Below are positions 36,282 to 45,685 of a stretch of DNA of 53,165 nucleotides, one piece after another (within the stretch, counting starts at the first letter, position 1; each line of letters begins with the position of its first letter). The notes beneath the pieces were generated by a model. It did not search any database and had not been told where the DNA came from. It worked only from the letters and a program-made list of their open reading frames with translations. The DNA lies in NCBI GenBank assembly GCA_013698095.1, contig JACCVQ010000153.1, forward strand, positions 1-53,165, written 5' to 3'. Origin of the DNA: Chloroflexota bacterium. GTDB lineage: Bacteria > Chloroflexota > Limnocylindria > Limnocylindrales > CSP1-4. Both the position numbers and the translations under genes were made by a program.

Positions 36282-37244
36282 ATGTCCCCGTCGCTGCCGG
36301 TCCGCCGCCGGTCCCGTTCGGCCGGCCTGCGGCCGCCGCGCGTCGCCGTCCTCGGCGACCTGATGGTCGACGTCGTCCTGGCTCCGGTCCGTCCGCTCGA
36401 AAGCGGAACCGACGTGCCGGGCACGGTCGCACTGCGCCAGGGTGGTTCGGCGGCGAACACGGCGCGCTGGCTGGCAAGGCTCGGGGCCCGGTCCACGCTG
36501 ATCTGCGCGGTCGGGCGAGATCCGGAGGGCCGGGCGTTGATCGGCGCGCTGAAGGCCGACGGGGTCCGCGTCCGCGCGAGCCGCGTCGCCGGGGAGCGGA
36601 CGGGGCGGATCGGGGTCCTCGTCGCGCCGGGCGGCGAGCGCTCGTTCGTGGCGGATCGGGGAGCCGCCGATCGCCTTGCGCCGGCGGACCTCGCCGCCTC
36701 GACGTTCCGTGCCGACCTCATCCACCTTCCCGCCTACTCGCTGCTCGGGGAGCCGCTGGGCTTGGCCGGTCGGCGCGCGATCGAGCTGGCCCGTGCCGCA
36801 GGGGCGCTCGTCTCGCTCGACCTCGCGTCGGTCGGGCCGCTGCTGGCCGACGGCCGGCGGGCCGCGCTCCGGCTCGTCCGCGACGCTGCACCCGACGTCC
36901 TGTTCGCGACCCGGGTCGAGGCCGAGGCGATCGCGGGTGGTCGAGACCTGTCGAAGCTGACCGACCTGGCGGCGATCGTCGTGGTCAAGCGCGGCCGGAG
37001 CGGCGCCACGGTGATGGCCGGGCCGCCCGACGCGCGGTTGGCCTTCGACGTCGCGACGGCCCCGCTGGACGCTCACGACACGACGGGCGCCGGCGACGCG
37101 TTCGACGCCGGGTTCCTCATGGCGTGGCTGGCCGCGGAGCCGGCGGCACGCAACCGACCAGCCACGCTCCGGCGGGCGGTTCTTGCCGCCCACCGCGCCG
37201 CGGCTCGGCAGCTCGGCGTGGCGCCGCGGGACATCGCGCTGTGA
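36282..37244 (+). CDS. psuK: PfkB-family kinase, probable pseudouridine kinase
   Basis: A 320-residue ribokinase-fold protein. GGSAANTARWLARLG near residue 54 is the N-terminal PfkB signature, and DTTGAGDAFDAGF near 268 carries the catalytic aspartate and the anion hole. PfkB kinases act on many sugars and nucleosides. The assignment to pseudouridine rests on the downstream gene, which overlaps by four bases (GTGA) and is a clear PsuG, giving the usual psuK-psuG pair. The product would be pseudouridine 5'-phosphate. The start ATG 36282 fits the TATCCT element. Confidence 0.8.
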   Translation: MSPSLPVRRRSRSAGLRPPRVAVLGDLMVDVVLAPVRPLESGTDVPGTVALRQGGSAANTARWLARLGARSTLICAVGRDPEGRALIGALKADGVRVRASRVAGERTGRIGVLVAPGGERSFVADRGAADRLAPADLAASTFRADLIHLPAYSLLGEPLGLAGRRAIELARAAGALVSLDLASVGPLLADGRRAALRLVRDAAPDVLFATRVEAEAIAGGRDLSKLTDLAAIVVVKRGRSGATVMAGPPDARLAFDVATAPLDAHDTTGAGDAFDAGFLMAWLAAEPAARNRPATLRRAVLAAHRAAARQLGVAPRDIAL

Positions 37245-38182
37245 TCGGCGACCGCTTGGTCGTAGCCCCCGAGGTCGCGGCTGCGCTTGCCGCCCGCCGG
37301 CCGGTCGTCGCGCTCGAGTCGACGTTGATCAGCCACGGGTTGCCGTATCCCCAGAACCTCGAGGTGGCGCGTGCGTCCGAGGCGGCGGTCCGCGAGAGCG
37401 GCGCGGTTCCGGCGACCGTGGCAATCCGCGACGGGCGGCTGCTGGCCGGTCTGGACGAGACGGCGCTCAAGGCGCTCGCGACCGCGCCGGCGGGCTCGGT
37501 CCGGAAGGCGGCGCGGCCGTCGCTTGCGGTCGCGCTCGCGGCCGGCGGCTGGGCGGCGACGACGGTCTCGGCGACGATGATCGCGGCGCACGCAGCGGGG
37601 ATCCGGGTCTTCGCGACGGGTGGGATCGGGGGCGTCCATCGCGGCGCGATCGGCGGGCCGGCGCCGACCCTCGACATCTCGTCGGACCTCGAGGAGCTCG
37701 GTCGGACCCCGCTGGTCGTTGTCTGCGCCGGCCCGAAGTCGATCCTCGACATTCCCGCCACCCTCGAATACCTGGAGACGAGCGGTGTGCCCGTCGTGAC
37801 GATCGGCCAAGCCGAGCTGCCCGGGTTCTACAGCCGATCCTCGGGCCTGCCGTCGCCGCTGACCTCTCCGAACGTCGCAGGCCTCGCGGCGATCGCCCGG
37901 ATCCATCTGGAGCTCGGGCTCGGCGGCGTTCTCGCCTGCGTGCCCGTGCCGGAGTCCGAGGCACTCCCCGCTGACGTGGCACGGGACGCGATCGAGCGCG
38001 CCATTCGCGAGGCCGAGGCCGCCGGCATTCACGGCCCCGCGACCACTCCCTGGCTCCTCGCCCGGATCGCCGAGTTGACCGCGGGCGCCTCGATCCGAAT
38101 GAATACTGCGCTGATCGTGAACGACGCCCGGGTGGCGGGCGAGCTGGCGGTCGCCCTGTCGATCGGGGACGTCGAGGGCTGA
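37241..38182 (+). CDS. psuG: Pseudouridine-5'-phosphate glycosidase
   Basis: A 313-residue PsuG-type enzyme, cleaving the C-C bond of pseudouridine 5'-phosphate to uracil and ribose 5-phosphate. VALESTLISHGLPYPQN near residue 22 is the family's opening motif, and FATGGIGGVHRGA near 123 and the following TLDISSDL are highly conserved, with metal and phosphate ligands. VVCAGPKSILD and GFYSRSSG continue the pattern. The GTG start at 37241 overlaps the kinase stop. Its ribose 5-phosphate enters the pathway formed by the neighbouring rpiB and tkt. Confidence 0.92.
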   Translation: MIGDRLVVAPEVAAALAARRPVVALESTLISHGLPYPQNLEVARASEAAVRESGAVPATVAIRDGRLLAGLDETALKALATAPAGSVRKAARPSLAVALAAGGWAATTVSATMIAAHAAGIRVFATGGIGGVHRGAIGGPAPTLDISSDLEELGRTPLVVVCAGPKSILDIPATLEYLETSGVPVVTIGQAELPGFYSRSSGLPSPLTSPNVAGLAAIARIHLELGLGGVLACVPVPESEALPADVARDAIERAIREAEAAGIHGPATTPWLLARIAELTAGASIRMNTALIVNDARVAGELAVALSIGDVEG

Positions 38183-38220
38183 CGCCCCGAGGCGGCGAAG
38201 GACGCCAGGCCAAGCGCCCG

Positions 38221-38240
38221 TGTGAGATGGATATCTCACA
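38221..38240. promoter_or_regulatory. Perfect 8+8 palindrome upstream of an ABC exporter operon
   Basis: TGTGAGAT and ATCTCACA are perfect inverted arms around a four-base centre (GGAT). The palindrome lies 41-60 bases upstream of TAGACT (38281-38286), a possible -10, and 80 bases upstream of the GTG start at 38321. It resembles operators of GntR- or TetR-type repressors, but no regulator gene is adjacent. Confidence 0.65.
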
Positions 38241-38320
38241 GGTGGATGACGCGCCCCTTCCCAAACCGGCTCACCTGACGTAGACTCCGCGATCCACTGA
38301 CCGTCCCACCGGGGAGCCCT

Positions 38321-39493
38321 GTGTCCGGAATCGTCGAGCCCACGCGTACCCAGCCGCTCGCGATCGACGTGCGCGGGATTCGGCGCGTCTACAACGTCAA
38401 GCCGAAGCCGGTCGTCGCCCTCGACGGCGTCGACCTGGCCGTCGAGCCCGGCGAGTTCTTTGGCCTGCTCGGCCCCAACGGCGCGGGCAAGACGACACTG
38501 ATCAAGATCCTGACCACACTCCTCCTGCCGTCGGAGGGGACGGCCCGGATCTTCGGCTTCGACGTCTCGCGCCAGACAAAGCAGATCCGCCGGATCATGA
38601 ACATGGTCGCCGGCGGCGAGCAGTCGGGCTACGGGATCCTGACCGTTCGCGAGCAGCTCTGGATGTTCAGCCAGTTCTACGGCCTGCCATCGCGCGACGG
38701 CTGGAACCGGGTCGACGAGCTGGTCGAGGCGGTGGGCCTGGAGGAGCAGACCGCCCAAAGGGTGAGCACCCTCTCGACCGGCCAGCGCCAGCGGATGAAC
38801 TTTGCCCGGGGCCTCCTGAACGACCCCTGGATCTTCTTCCTCGACGAGCCGACGCTCGGCCTCGACGTCTCGGCCGCGCGGGCAGTTCGCGAGCTGATCC
38901 TCGCCTGGAAGGCCGCGGTCCCGGGTCGAACGGTCCTCCTGACCACCCACTACATGGCCGAGGCCGACGAGTTGTGCGACCGGATCGCGATCGTCGACCA
39001 CGGCCGGATCCTTGCCCTCGGCACGCCCGACGAGCTGAAGAAGCGCGTCCAGCGCGAGTCCGTCTTCCGTCTCGAGCTCGACCGGCTCGACGGCGGCGCG
39101 GCGGCTCTCCGGCGCCTGCCGGGTGTCGTCAGCGCGGCACTTGCGGCCGGCGACCAGGCCGACGGCGGCGCCGAACGCCGGACCGTCGAGGTCAACCTCG
39201 CCCTCGTGGACGACGGCGCGCTTGGCGGCGTGGTCGGCGCCCTCGGCGGGCTGGGATCCAGCATCCTCGCCCTCCGCAAGTCCGAACCGTCGCTCGAGGA
39301 CGTCTTCGTCGAGCTCGTCGGGCGCGGCTTCGGCGACGAATCGACGGACGACGACCACACAGCCGACGCCGCCAACGGCGCCGCCGACAAAGGCGCCGGC
39401 AACGGCTCAGTCCCGGGCCTCCGCGCCGACGACCCGAACGTGACCGACACCACCGACGACGCCCGGGAACGCGAAGCCGAGGCGATTCGATGA
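38321..39493 (+). CDS. ABC-2 exporter ATP-binding protein (DrrA type)
   Basis: A 390-residue ATPase. Walker A GPNGAGKTT is at about residues 51-59, the signature LSTGQRQRM near 148, Walker B FFLDEPTLGLD near 168 and the H-loop TTHYMAEADELC near 204. The C-terminal ~170 residues include a DrrA-like accessory domain and an acidic Asp/Thr/Ala-rich tail that is probably disordered. The GTG start has GGGGAG just upstream. The gene overlaps the first permease gene by four bases, so three genes make an export pump. Substrate unknown, with drug, lipid or polysaccharide as candidates. Confidence 0.88.
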   Translation: MSGIVEPTRTQPLAIDVRGIRRVYNVKPKPVVALDGVDLAVEPGEFFGLLGPNGAGKTTLIKILTTLLLPSEGTARIFGFDVSRQTKQIRRIMNMVAGGEQSGYGILTVREQLWMFSQFYGLPSRDGWNRVDELVEAVGLEEQTAQRVSTLSTGQRQRMNFARGLLNDPWIFFLDEPTLGLDVSAARAVRELILAWKAAVPGRTVLLTTHYMAEADELCDRIAIVDHGRILALGTPDELKKRVQRESVFRLELDRLDGGAAALRRLPGVVSAALAAGDQADGGAERRTVEVNLALVDDGALGGVVGALGGLGSSILALRKSEPSLEDVFVELVGRGFGDESTDDDHTADAANGAADKGAGNGSVPGLRADDPNVTDTTDDAREREAEAIR

Positions 39494-40437
39494 GCCTGCC
39501 GGCGAGGGAACCAGCACGGCCGCCCGGCGCCGCCCGCCGGACGAACGCGGCGCCCGGGCGGAACGCCTTCGTCTACCGCCCGACGGCCAGCCCCCAGGAG
39601 GCCGCGATCTGGACCCAACGCCAGGTCGCGCTGACGAACCTCCGGACCGTGGCCGGCCGAGCTTACCCGCGGGTCACCGGCCTCCTCCGCGAGAAGAGCT
39701 GGATCTTCTTCGAGATCCTGCTGCCGTTCCTGTCGACGTCGGCGTTCGTCTTCGTCTACCGCGCGCTCGAAGCGCCGCCGCAGTACATCGGCTTCGTCGT
39801 CCTGGGCGGGGCGATGACCGCGTTCTGGCTGAACGTCATCTGGATGATGGCCCAGCAGCTCTGGTGGGAGAAGAGCCAGGGCAATCTCGAGCTGTATTTC
39901 GCAGCCCCGATGAACATCATGGCCGTCCTGTTCGGGATGGCGTTCGGGGGCTTCGTGATGAGCTCGAGCCGGGCGGCTGCCGTCCTCGTCATCGCGACGA
40001 CGGTCTACGGAGTCACCTTCGCGATCGATCAGTGGGCCCTCCTGATCGGGGTGTTCCTGCTGACCCTGGCCGCCCTGTACGGCCTCGGGATGGTCCTCGC
40101 CAGCCTCTTCCTGATGTGGGGCCGCGAGGCGTGGCACCTGACCCAGCTCCTCGTGGAGCCCGTGTACTTCGTGTCCGGGCTGAACTTCCCGGTGGGGCGC
40201 CTCGGTGTCCTCGGCTCGATTGCGATCAGCATCCTGCCGCTCGCGGTCGGGCTCGACGCGATGCGCCAGCTGGCCTTCGCCGATGCCGCCTATCCGATCG
40301 GCACGCCGTCACCCGCGGTCGAGGCCCTGATCCTCGTCGCGATGACCGTCGTGTTCCTGGTCCTGGCCCGCTGGACGCTCGTCACCCTGGAGCGTCGCGC
40401 GCGCCAGGAAGGCCGCCTGTCGGTCCGCTGGCAGTGA
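39490..40437 (+). CDS. ABC-2 transporter permease (first of two)
   Basis: A 315-residue protein. The N-terminal ~65 residues are hydrophilic and Arg/Pro-rich, followed by about six membrane segments. The cytoplasmic coupling segment LWWEKSQGNLELYFAAPMN (about residues 125-143) and VEPVYFVSGLNFPVGRLG near 225 are typical of ABC-2 permeases. The ATG overlaps the ATPase stop (ATGA). With the second permease it probably forms a heterodimer in the membrane. Confidence 0.85.
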   Translation: MSLPAREPARPPGAARRTNAAPGRNAFVYRPTASPQEAAIWTQRQVALTNLRTVAGRAYPRVTGLLREKSWIFFEILLPFLSTSAFVFVYRALEAPPQYIGFVVLGGAMTAFWLNVIWMMAQQLWWEKSQGNLELYFAAPMNIMAVLFGMAFGGFVMSSSRAAAVLVIATTVYGVTFAIDQWALLIGVFLLTLAALYGLGMVLASLFLMWGREAWHLTQLLVEPVYFVSGLNFPVGRLGVLGSIAISILPLAVGLDAMRQLAFADAAYPIGTPSPAVEALILVAMTVVFLVLARWTLVTLERRARQEGRLSVRWQ

Positions 40438-40483
40438 GCGCGCCAGCGAGCAGCGCGGCTCCAAGTGTCGTGGCGCCCGCCCG

Positions 40484-41452
40484 ATGACCACCGAGCCCGC
40501 CATCCGACCCGACGCCGCCGGCCTTGCCTCGCCCGAGTGGGGCGGCTTCGACATGGCCCGGACCCGCGGCCGCGGCTGGCCCGACGTCCGGCGCAGCTTC
40601 ACGACCGCGGTCCGCCTCGGCTGGCAGATGGAGGCGAACTGGACCGACCCGGTGTTGTTCTTCATCTACTCGGTCGCGAAGCCGCTCGCCTCGGCCCTGA
40701 TCCTCGTCGTGATGCTCGACGTGATCAGCGGCGGCGCGAAGCCTGAGTACCGCGCATTCGTGGTCGTCGGGAGCGCCCTCTGGTCGTTCGTCCTGTCCGG
40801 CGTCAGCGGCCTGGCGTGGATGATCCTCGACGACCGCGAGCGCTACCGGATGCTGAAGTACATCTACGTCAGCCCGAGCGACTTCCTCGCCGTCGTGTTC
40901 GGACGCGGGGTGGCCCGGATCGGGGTGGGGGCCATGGGCGCCGCGATCACGCTCGCGATCGGGGTCGTGTTCCTGAACGTCCCCTTCGACGTGAGCCGGA
41001 TCGACTGGCCGATCCTCGTGACGGTCATGACCCTCGGCGTCGGCTCCATCCTCGCGATCGCCCTCCTGCTCGCGGCAATCTGCATGCAGACTCGCCAGGA
41101 GTCGTGGTCGTACCCGGAGGCGGCGGCGGGCGCCCTCTTCCTTGTCTCGGGCGTCGTGTTCCCGCTGAGCGTCCTGCCCCTGCCCGTCCAGGCGCTCGGC
41201 CTGCTGACGCCCCTGACGTGGTGGGTCGAGGGGGTCCGGTTGGCGCTGTTTCCCGGCGGGCTGACCGCGATCGGTGGGCCGGGCTCGCTCTTCACCGAGC
41301 TGACCGGGACGGCCGGGCCCGGCGCGGCCATGATCGTCCTCGTGTTGCTGGCGACCGGGGCGATGGCTACACTCGGGGCATTGGCGGTGTTCCGGGCGAG
41401 CGACCGACGGGCCAAGGATCGCGGGCTGCTCGACCAGACCACAGGCTCCTGA
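40484..41452 (+). CDS. ABC-2 transporter permease (second of two)
   Basis: A 322-residue permease with about six membrane segments. DDRERYRMLKYIYVSPSDFLAV (split, about residues 110-131) is the coupling segment. ALFLVSGVVFPLSVLPLPVQALGLLTPLTWWVEGVR-type sequence near 220-255 matches the conserved C-terminal half of ABC-2 permeases. It follows the first permease after a 46-base gap. The two permeases are clearly different in sequence, which suggests an asymmetric membrane core. Confidence 0.85.
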   Translation: MTTEPAIRPDAAGLASPEWGGFDMARTRGRGWPDVRRSFTTAVRLGWQMEANWTDPVLFFIYSVAKPLASALILVVMLDVISGGAKPEYRAFVVVGSALWSFVLSGVSGLAWMILDDRERYRMLKYIYVSPSDFLAVVFGRGVARIGVGAMGAAITLAIGVVFLNVPFDVSRIDWPILVTVMTLGVGSILAIALLLAAICMQTRQESWSYPEAAAGALFLVSGVVFPLSVLPLPVQALGLLTPLTWWVEGVRLALFPGGLTAIGGPGSLFTELTGTAGPGAAMIVLVLLATGAMATLGALAVFRASDRRAKDRGLLDQTTGS

Positions 41453-41524
41453 CGGACGGCAAGCGCGGACGGCACTGGATGACACCCGGCCGGACGCCTT
41501 GGCAGCTCGATCGAGGGAGATTGA

Positions 41525-42043
41525 ATGCGCATCTACGAGGGCAGTCCGCGCCAGGACTTCGAGGAGGTCTTCCGCTCGATCGGGGCCTTCATCGACCAGC
41601 GCGTGATGCGCGACGTCCTCCTCGTCGAGGCGCCCGACGGCTTCATCGTCCAGGGTGTCGTCACCGCCGGCGGGTCGGGCGGGACCTGGTCGGAGGCGAT
41701 GGGCTCGCAGACCAAGGAGACGCTGACCTTCCTCGACGACGACATCGCCCGGTTCATGGAAGAATCGGTCGCCCGGCGCGGGCACGCAAGTCCCGAGGCG
41801 AAGAACGCCCTCGCCGGCTTCTACGAGACGGCGCTCCGGGTGATCGGCCGCTACATCGACGAGCAGAAACCGCGCGACGTCTTCTTCTTCGAGCAGGACG
41901 GAGCGTTCGTCGTCCGCCTCTTCCAGTTCGGCCAGGCGGGCGGCCATCACACTCTCGCTGAGTTCACCCGCGACGACATCGCCCAGATGGTCAACCAGGG
42001 CCCGACACTCCGGGTCCCGGTGCCGGCTCCAAAGCCCGCCTAG
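41525..42043 (+). CDS. Hypothetical protein, 172 residues
   Basis: Not recognised. It is a soluble protein of mixed alpha/beta character, with Phe/Asp/Glu-rich helices and no signal peptide or membrane segment. Two similar stretches occur, IGAFIDQRVMRDVLLVE (about 19-35) and IGRYIDEQKPRDVFFFE (about 111-127), each followed by a short strand (GFIVQGVV, AFVVRLFQ). This suggests an internal duplication of about 90 residues. A GAGGGAG site precedes the ATG at 41525. It lies 72 bases after the second permease gene, so it could be part of the same transcript. Confidence 0.7.
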   Translation: MRIYEGSPRQDFEEVFRSIGAFIDQRVMRDVLLVEAPDGFIVQGVVTAGGSGGTWSEAMGSQTKETLTFLDDDIARFMEESVARRGHASPEAKNALAGFYETALRVIGRYIDEQKPRDVFFFEQDGAFVVRLFQFGQAGGHHTLAEFTRDDIAQMVNQGPTLRVPVPAPKPA

Positions 42044-42113
42044 TTCGACTGATCCGGCGCCAAACCACACAGCTCCCAACCAAGCCCTCGTACCCCACCT
42101 GGAGGAACCGACC

Positions 42114-42269
42114 ATGAAGGCTCTCAAGACCGTCGCCGTCGCCCTCGGCATCACCCTTGCCGCGCTGATCGTTATCCCGCTCATTGTCCTGGCCGGACTG
42201 TTCGTCTGGCTGAAGGTCACCGAGGAGCAGGAAGAGGACCTCCTCGAGCTCGATCGCGACGGCGCGTAA
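42114..42269 (+). CDS. Small single-span membrane protein, 51 residues
   Basis: This short gene starts at ATG 42114 behind a good GGAGGAA site (42101-42107) and ends at TAA 42269. Translation begins MKALKTVAVALGITLAALIV, followed by one hydrophobic span (about residues 7-33) and then an acidic cytoplasmic or outer tail, EEQEEDLLELD. The spacing, the clean reading frame and the positive-inside N-terminus (two Lys) support a real protein. It lies 70 bases after the 172-residue gene and is followed by a strong hairpin. Function unknown. Confidence 0.7.
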   Translation: MKALKTVAVALGITLAALIVIPLIVLAGLFVWLKVTEEQEEDLLELDRDGA

Positions 42270-42323
42270 TCGGGAGTGACGACGCCGCTGCGCCGGATGG
42301 CGCGGCGGCCGGAGCCGCTCGAC

Positions 42324-42347
42324 CGCCCGTCGGACACCCGACGGGCG
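42324..42347 (+). terminator. Hairpin after the small membrane protein gene
   Basis: A perfect 10-bp stem (42324-42333 with 42338-42347) with loop ACAC lies 54 bases after the TAA. No U-tract follows. The next gene starts at 42353, so it may also lie in that gene's leader. Confidence 0.5.
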
Positions 42348-42352
42348 TCGTC

Positions 42353-43273
42353 GTGTCCTCGAGCGAGCGCCAGATCGCCGAGCTGGCTGTCCTCGGGGTG
42401 ATGGTGGTCTGGGCGGGCAACTTCATCGTCGTGAAGTCCGCCCTCGAGGCTCTGCCGCCGGTCGGCTTCACGTTCCTCCGGTTCGCCCTGGCTTCGGCGA
42501 CCCTGATGGTCCTGCTTCGCTGGCGCGAGGGCTCCATCGGCCTGCCGCGGCGCGACCTGATCGCGATCTGTGGACTCGGCGCCGTCGGGTTCGGGCTGTA
42601 CCAGATCCTCTGGACGACCGGGCTCCAGCAGATCGCGGCGGGCGACTCGGCGCTGATCATCGCCTCGACCCCGGTCCTCGTCGCGCTCCTCGCGGTGATC
42701 GCCCGCTCCGACGTCCTGACACCCGACAAGTTCCTCGGCGGCCTCCTGTCCTTCACGGGCGTGGCCGTCGTCATCGCCAGCGGGCCTGGCCTGAGCCTTG
42801 GAGGCTCCATCGTTGGCGAGGCGATCACGCTCGTCGCCTCGATCTGCTGGGCGATCTACACCGCATTCGGAGCGCCGTTCCTGCGTCGCCACTCGCCGCT
42901 CCGGACGACGGCCTGGGCGACCGTCGCCGGCACGCTGGTCCTGGCGCCAGTCGCGGCGATCCAGCTGACGACCGTCGACGTGGCGGCGGCAGTGAGCCCC
43001 GGCGTCTTCGGCGCGATCCTGTATTCCGGCTTCCTGGCGGCGGGAATCGCGAACGTGATCGTGCTCAACGGCGTGCGCGTCGTCGGCCCGACCCGGACGT
43101 CGGCGTACCAGTTCCTCGTCCCGGCCCTGGCGGTCGTCATGGCGGCCGCCATCCTGTCGGAGGACATCCGGCTCGGCCAGGTGATCGGCGGTGTGGTCAT
43201 CGTGGCCGGCGTCTTGATCACCCGCGGCGGCGCGCCCTTCCGAATCCCGGCGGGAGTCCGCAACCGAGCCTGA
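42353..43273 (+). CDS. EamA/DMT-family transporter
   Basis: A 306-residue permease with ten hydrophobic segments in two EamA repeats. The first repeat starts MVVWAGNFIVVKSAL and contains RFALAS, and the second starts EAITLVASICWAIYTAF; both match EamA (DUF6) domains. The C-terminus ends in a short basic tail. It begins with a GTG at 42353 immediately after the hairpin, so the start is less certain. Substrate unknown; amino acids or other metabolites are possible for this family. Confidence 0.85.
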   Translation: MSSSERQIAELAVLGVMVVWAGNFIVVKSALEALPPVGFTFLRFALASATLMVLLRWREGSIGLPRRDLIAICGLGAVGFGLYQILWTTGLQQIAAGDSALIIASTPVLVALLAVIARSDVLTPDKFLGGLLSFTGVAVVIASGPGLSLGGSIVGEAITLVASICWAIYTAFGAPFLRRHSPLRTTAWATVAGTLVLAPVAAIQLTTVDVAAAVSPGVFGAILYSGFLAAGIANVIVLNGVRVVGPTRTSAYQFLVPALAVVMAAAILSEDIRLGQVIGGVVIVAGVLITRGGAPFRIPAGVRNRA

Positions 43274-43279
43274 CGTGGG

Positions 43280-43594
43280 GCGAAACCCGTCCTGCCGAGG
43301 CTGGCGAACCAGATGAACGTTTGCCGGATGATGCACGGGATGAACTGGGCTGCGCACTCGCTGATCCACGGGCCGAACCCGACCTCGACGTAGCTCTCCT
43401 CGTGGCAGACGGGGGGCGATCTCGCGAGGCCTAGCCGGATCAGTGATCACGACGAGCCGCTGACCCTGGCTGAACCCGGCTGACGGGGCGGGCTGGGCGA
43501 GCCGCGCGATCTGCTCGATCGTCTCGCGCGGGACGCCACCCGACGTGAAGCGTCGGACTGTCCGCCGCTTCATCACCACGTCGCGGAACTCCAT
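43280..43594 (-). pseudogene. Broken nitroreductase-family gene
   Basis: The minus strand encodes MEFRDVVMKRRTVRRFTSGG from 43594, followed by PRETIEQIARLAQPAPSAGF and VVITDPAR, which match the N-terminus of nitroreductase-like flavoproteins. The frame then shifts at a run of six C (plus-strand G6 at 43411-43416). Reading one base shorter restores CHEESYVEVGFGPWIS, the next conserved nitroreductase segment. After about 100 residues the similarity stops and the frame runs into the antisense of the EamA gene, so more than half of the enzyme is missing. The frameshift could be a sequence error, but the truncation cannot. Confidence 0.65.
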
Positions 43595-43633
43595 CGAAGC
43601 CTTCGGCGCCCGGATCGCCTTGCCGTCGGAGCC

Positions 43634-45382
<1,749 letters not shown>

Positions 45383-45430
45383 CCGCCAGCCCGACGAGGT
45401 GTCCCGCAGACCCGCGGGCTGTCGTGGACC

Positions 45431-45449
45431 ATATCGACCGCATCGATAT
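45431..45449. promoter_or_regulatory. Operator-like palindrome, copy 1
   Basis: ATATCGA and TCGATAT are perfect 7-bp inverted arms around the five bases CCGCA. A second copy lies 156 bases downstream. The arms are AT-rich against the background, as expected for a repressor operator. Confidence 0.6.
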
Positions 45450-45586
45450 CTCCGGCCCGTGGCGCGCGGCAGGGGGCGGTGACCCGCCCGTGATGGCCGA
45501 TTCATCGATCAGATCGACCACGCGGGCCCTTGATGCAGCGTGGATGGAGGGCGGGCAGCTCGCCTGATGATCTGCCAACCCCTGGA

Positions 45587-45605
45587 ATATCGATGCCGTC
45601 GATAC
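45587..45605. promoter_or_regulatory. Operator-like palindrome, copy 2
   Basis: ATATCGA and TCGATAC surround the five bases TGCCG, the same design as copy 1 with one mismatch in the last base. It lies about 45 bases upstream of the candidate -10 of the transaldolase gene. Confidence 0.6.
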
Positions 45606-45685
45606 GCGCTGGGACAACGACCGTGACAAGGCACAACCTGCCGGGCGCGTAGACTCGACAGGAACGTGATGAAGGAGCCGCCGCC

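Larger units (their letters stand above)
45383..45685. other. Intergenic region with twin palindromes before transaldolase
   Basis: About 300 bases with no gene. It holds a weak CAGCCCG/CGGGCTG inverted repeat just after pyrG (45387-45393 with 45415-45421), two similar palindromes (separate entries), and TAGACT at 45650-45655 as a candidate -10 for the transaldolase gene. A GAAGGAG ribosome-binding site lies at 45671-45677. Confidence 0.55.

Noticed and set aside
34034..38182. A 1382-codon open frame on the plus strand.
   Set aside because: All but its last 313 codons are antisense to transketolase or out of frame with the kinase gene. Only the psuG part has recognisable motifs. Long antisense frames are common in DNA of this GC content.
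37073..39358. A 761-codon minus-strand frame.
   Set aside because: It is the antisense shadow of psuG and the ABC ATPase, with Arg/Asp-rich low-complexity translation and no domain.
45387..45421. CAGCCCG/CGGGCTG inverted repeat as pyrG terminator.
   Set aside because: The loop is 21 bases and there is no U-run, so evidence is too weak for a separate terminator entry.
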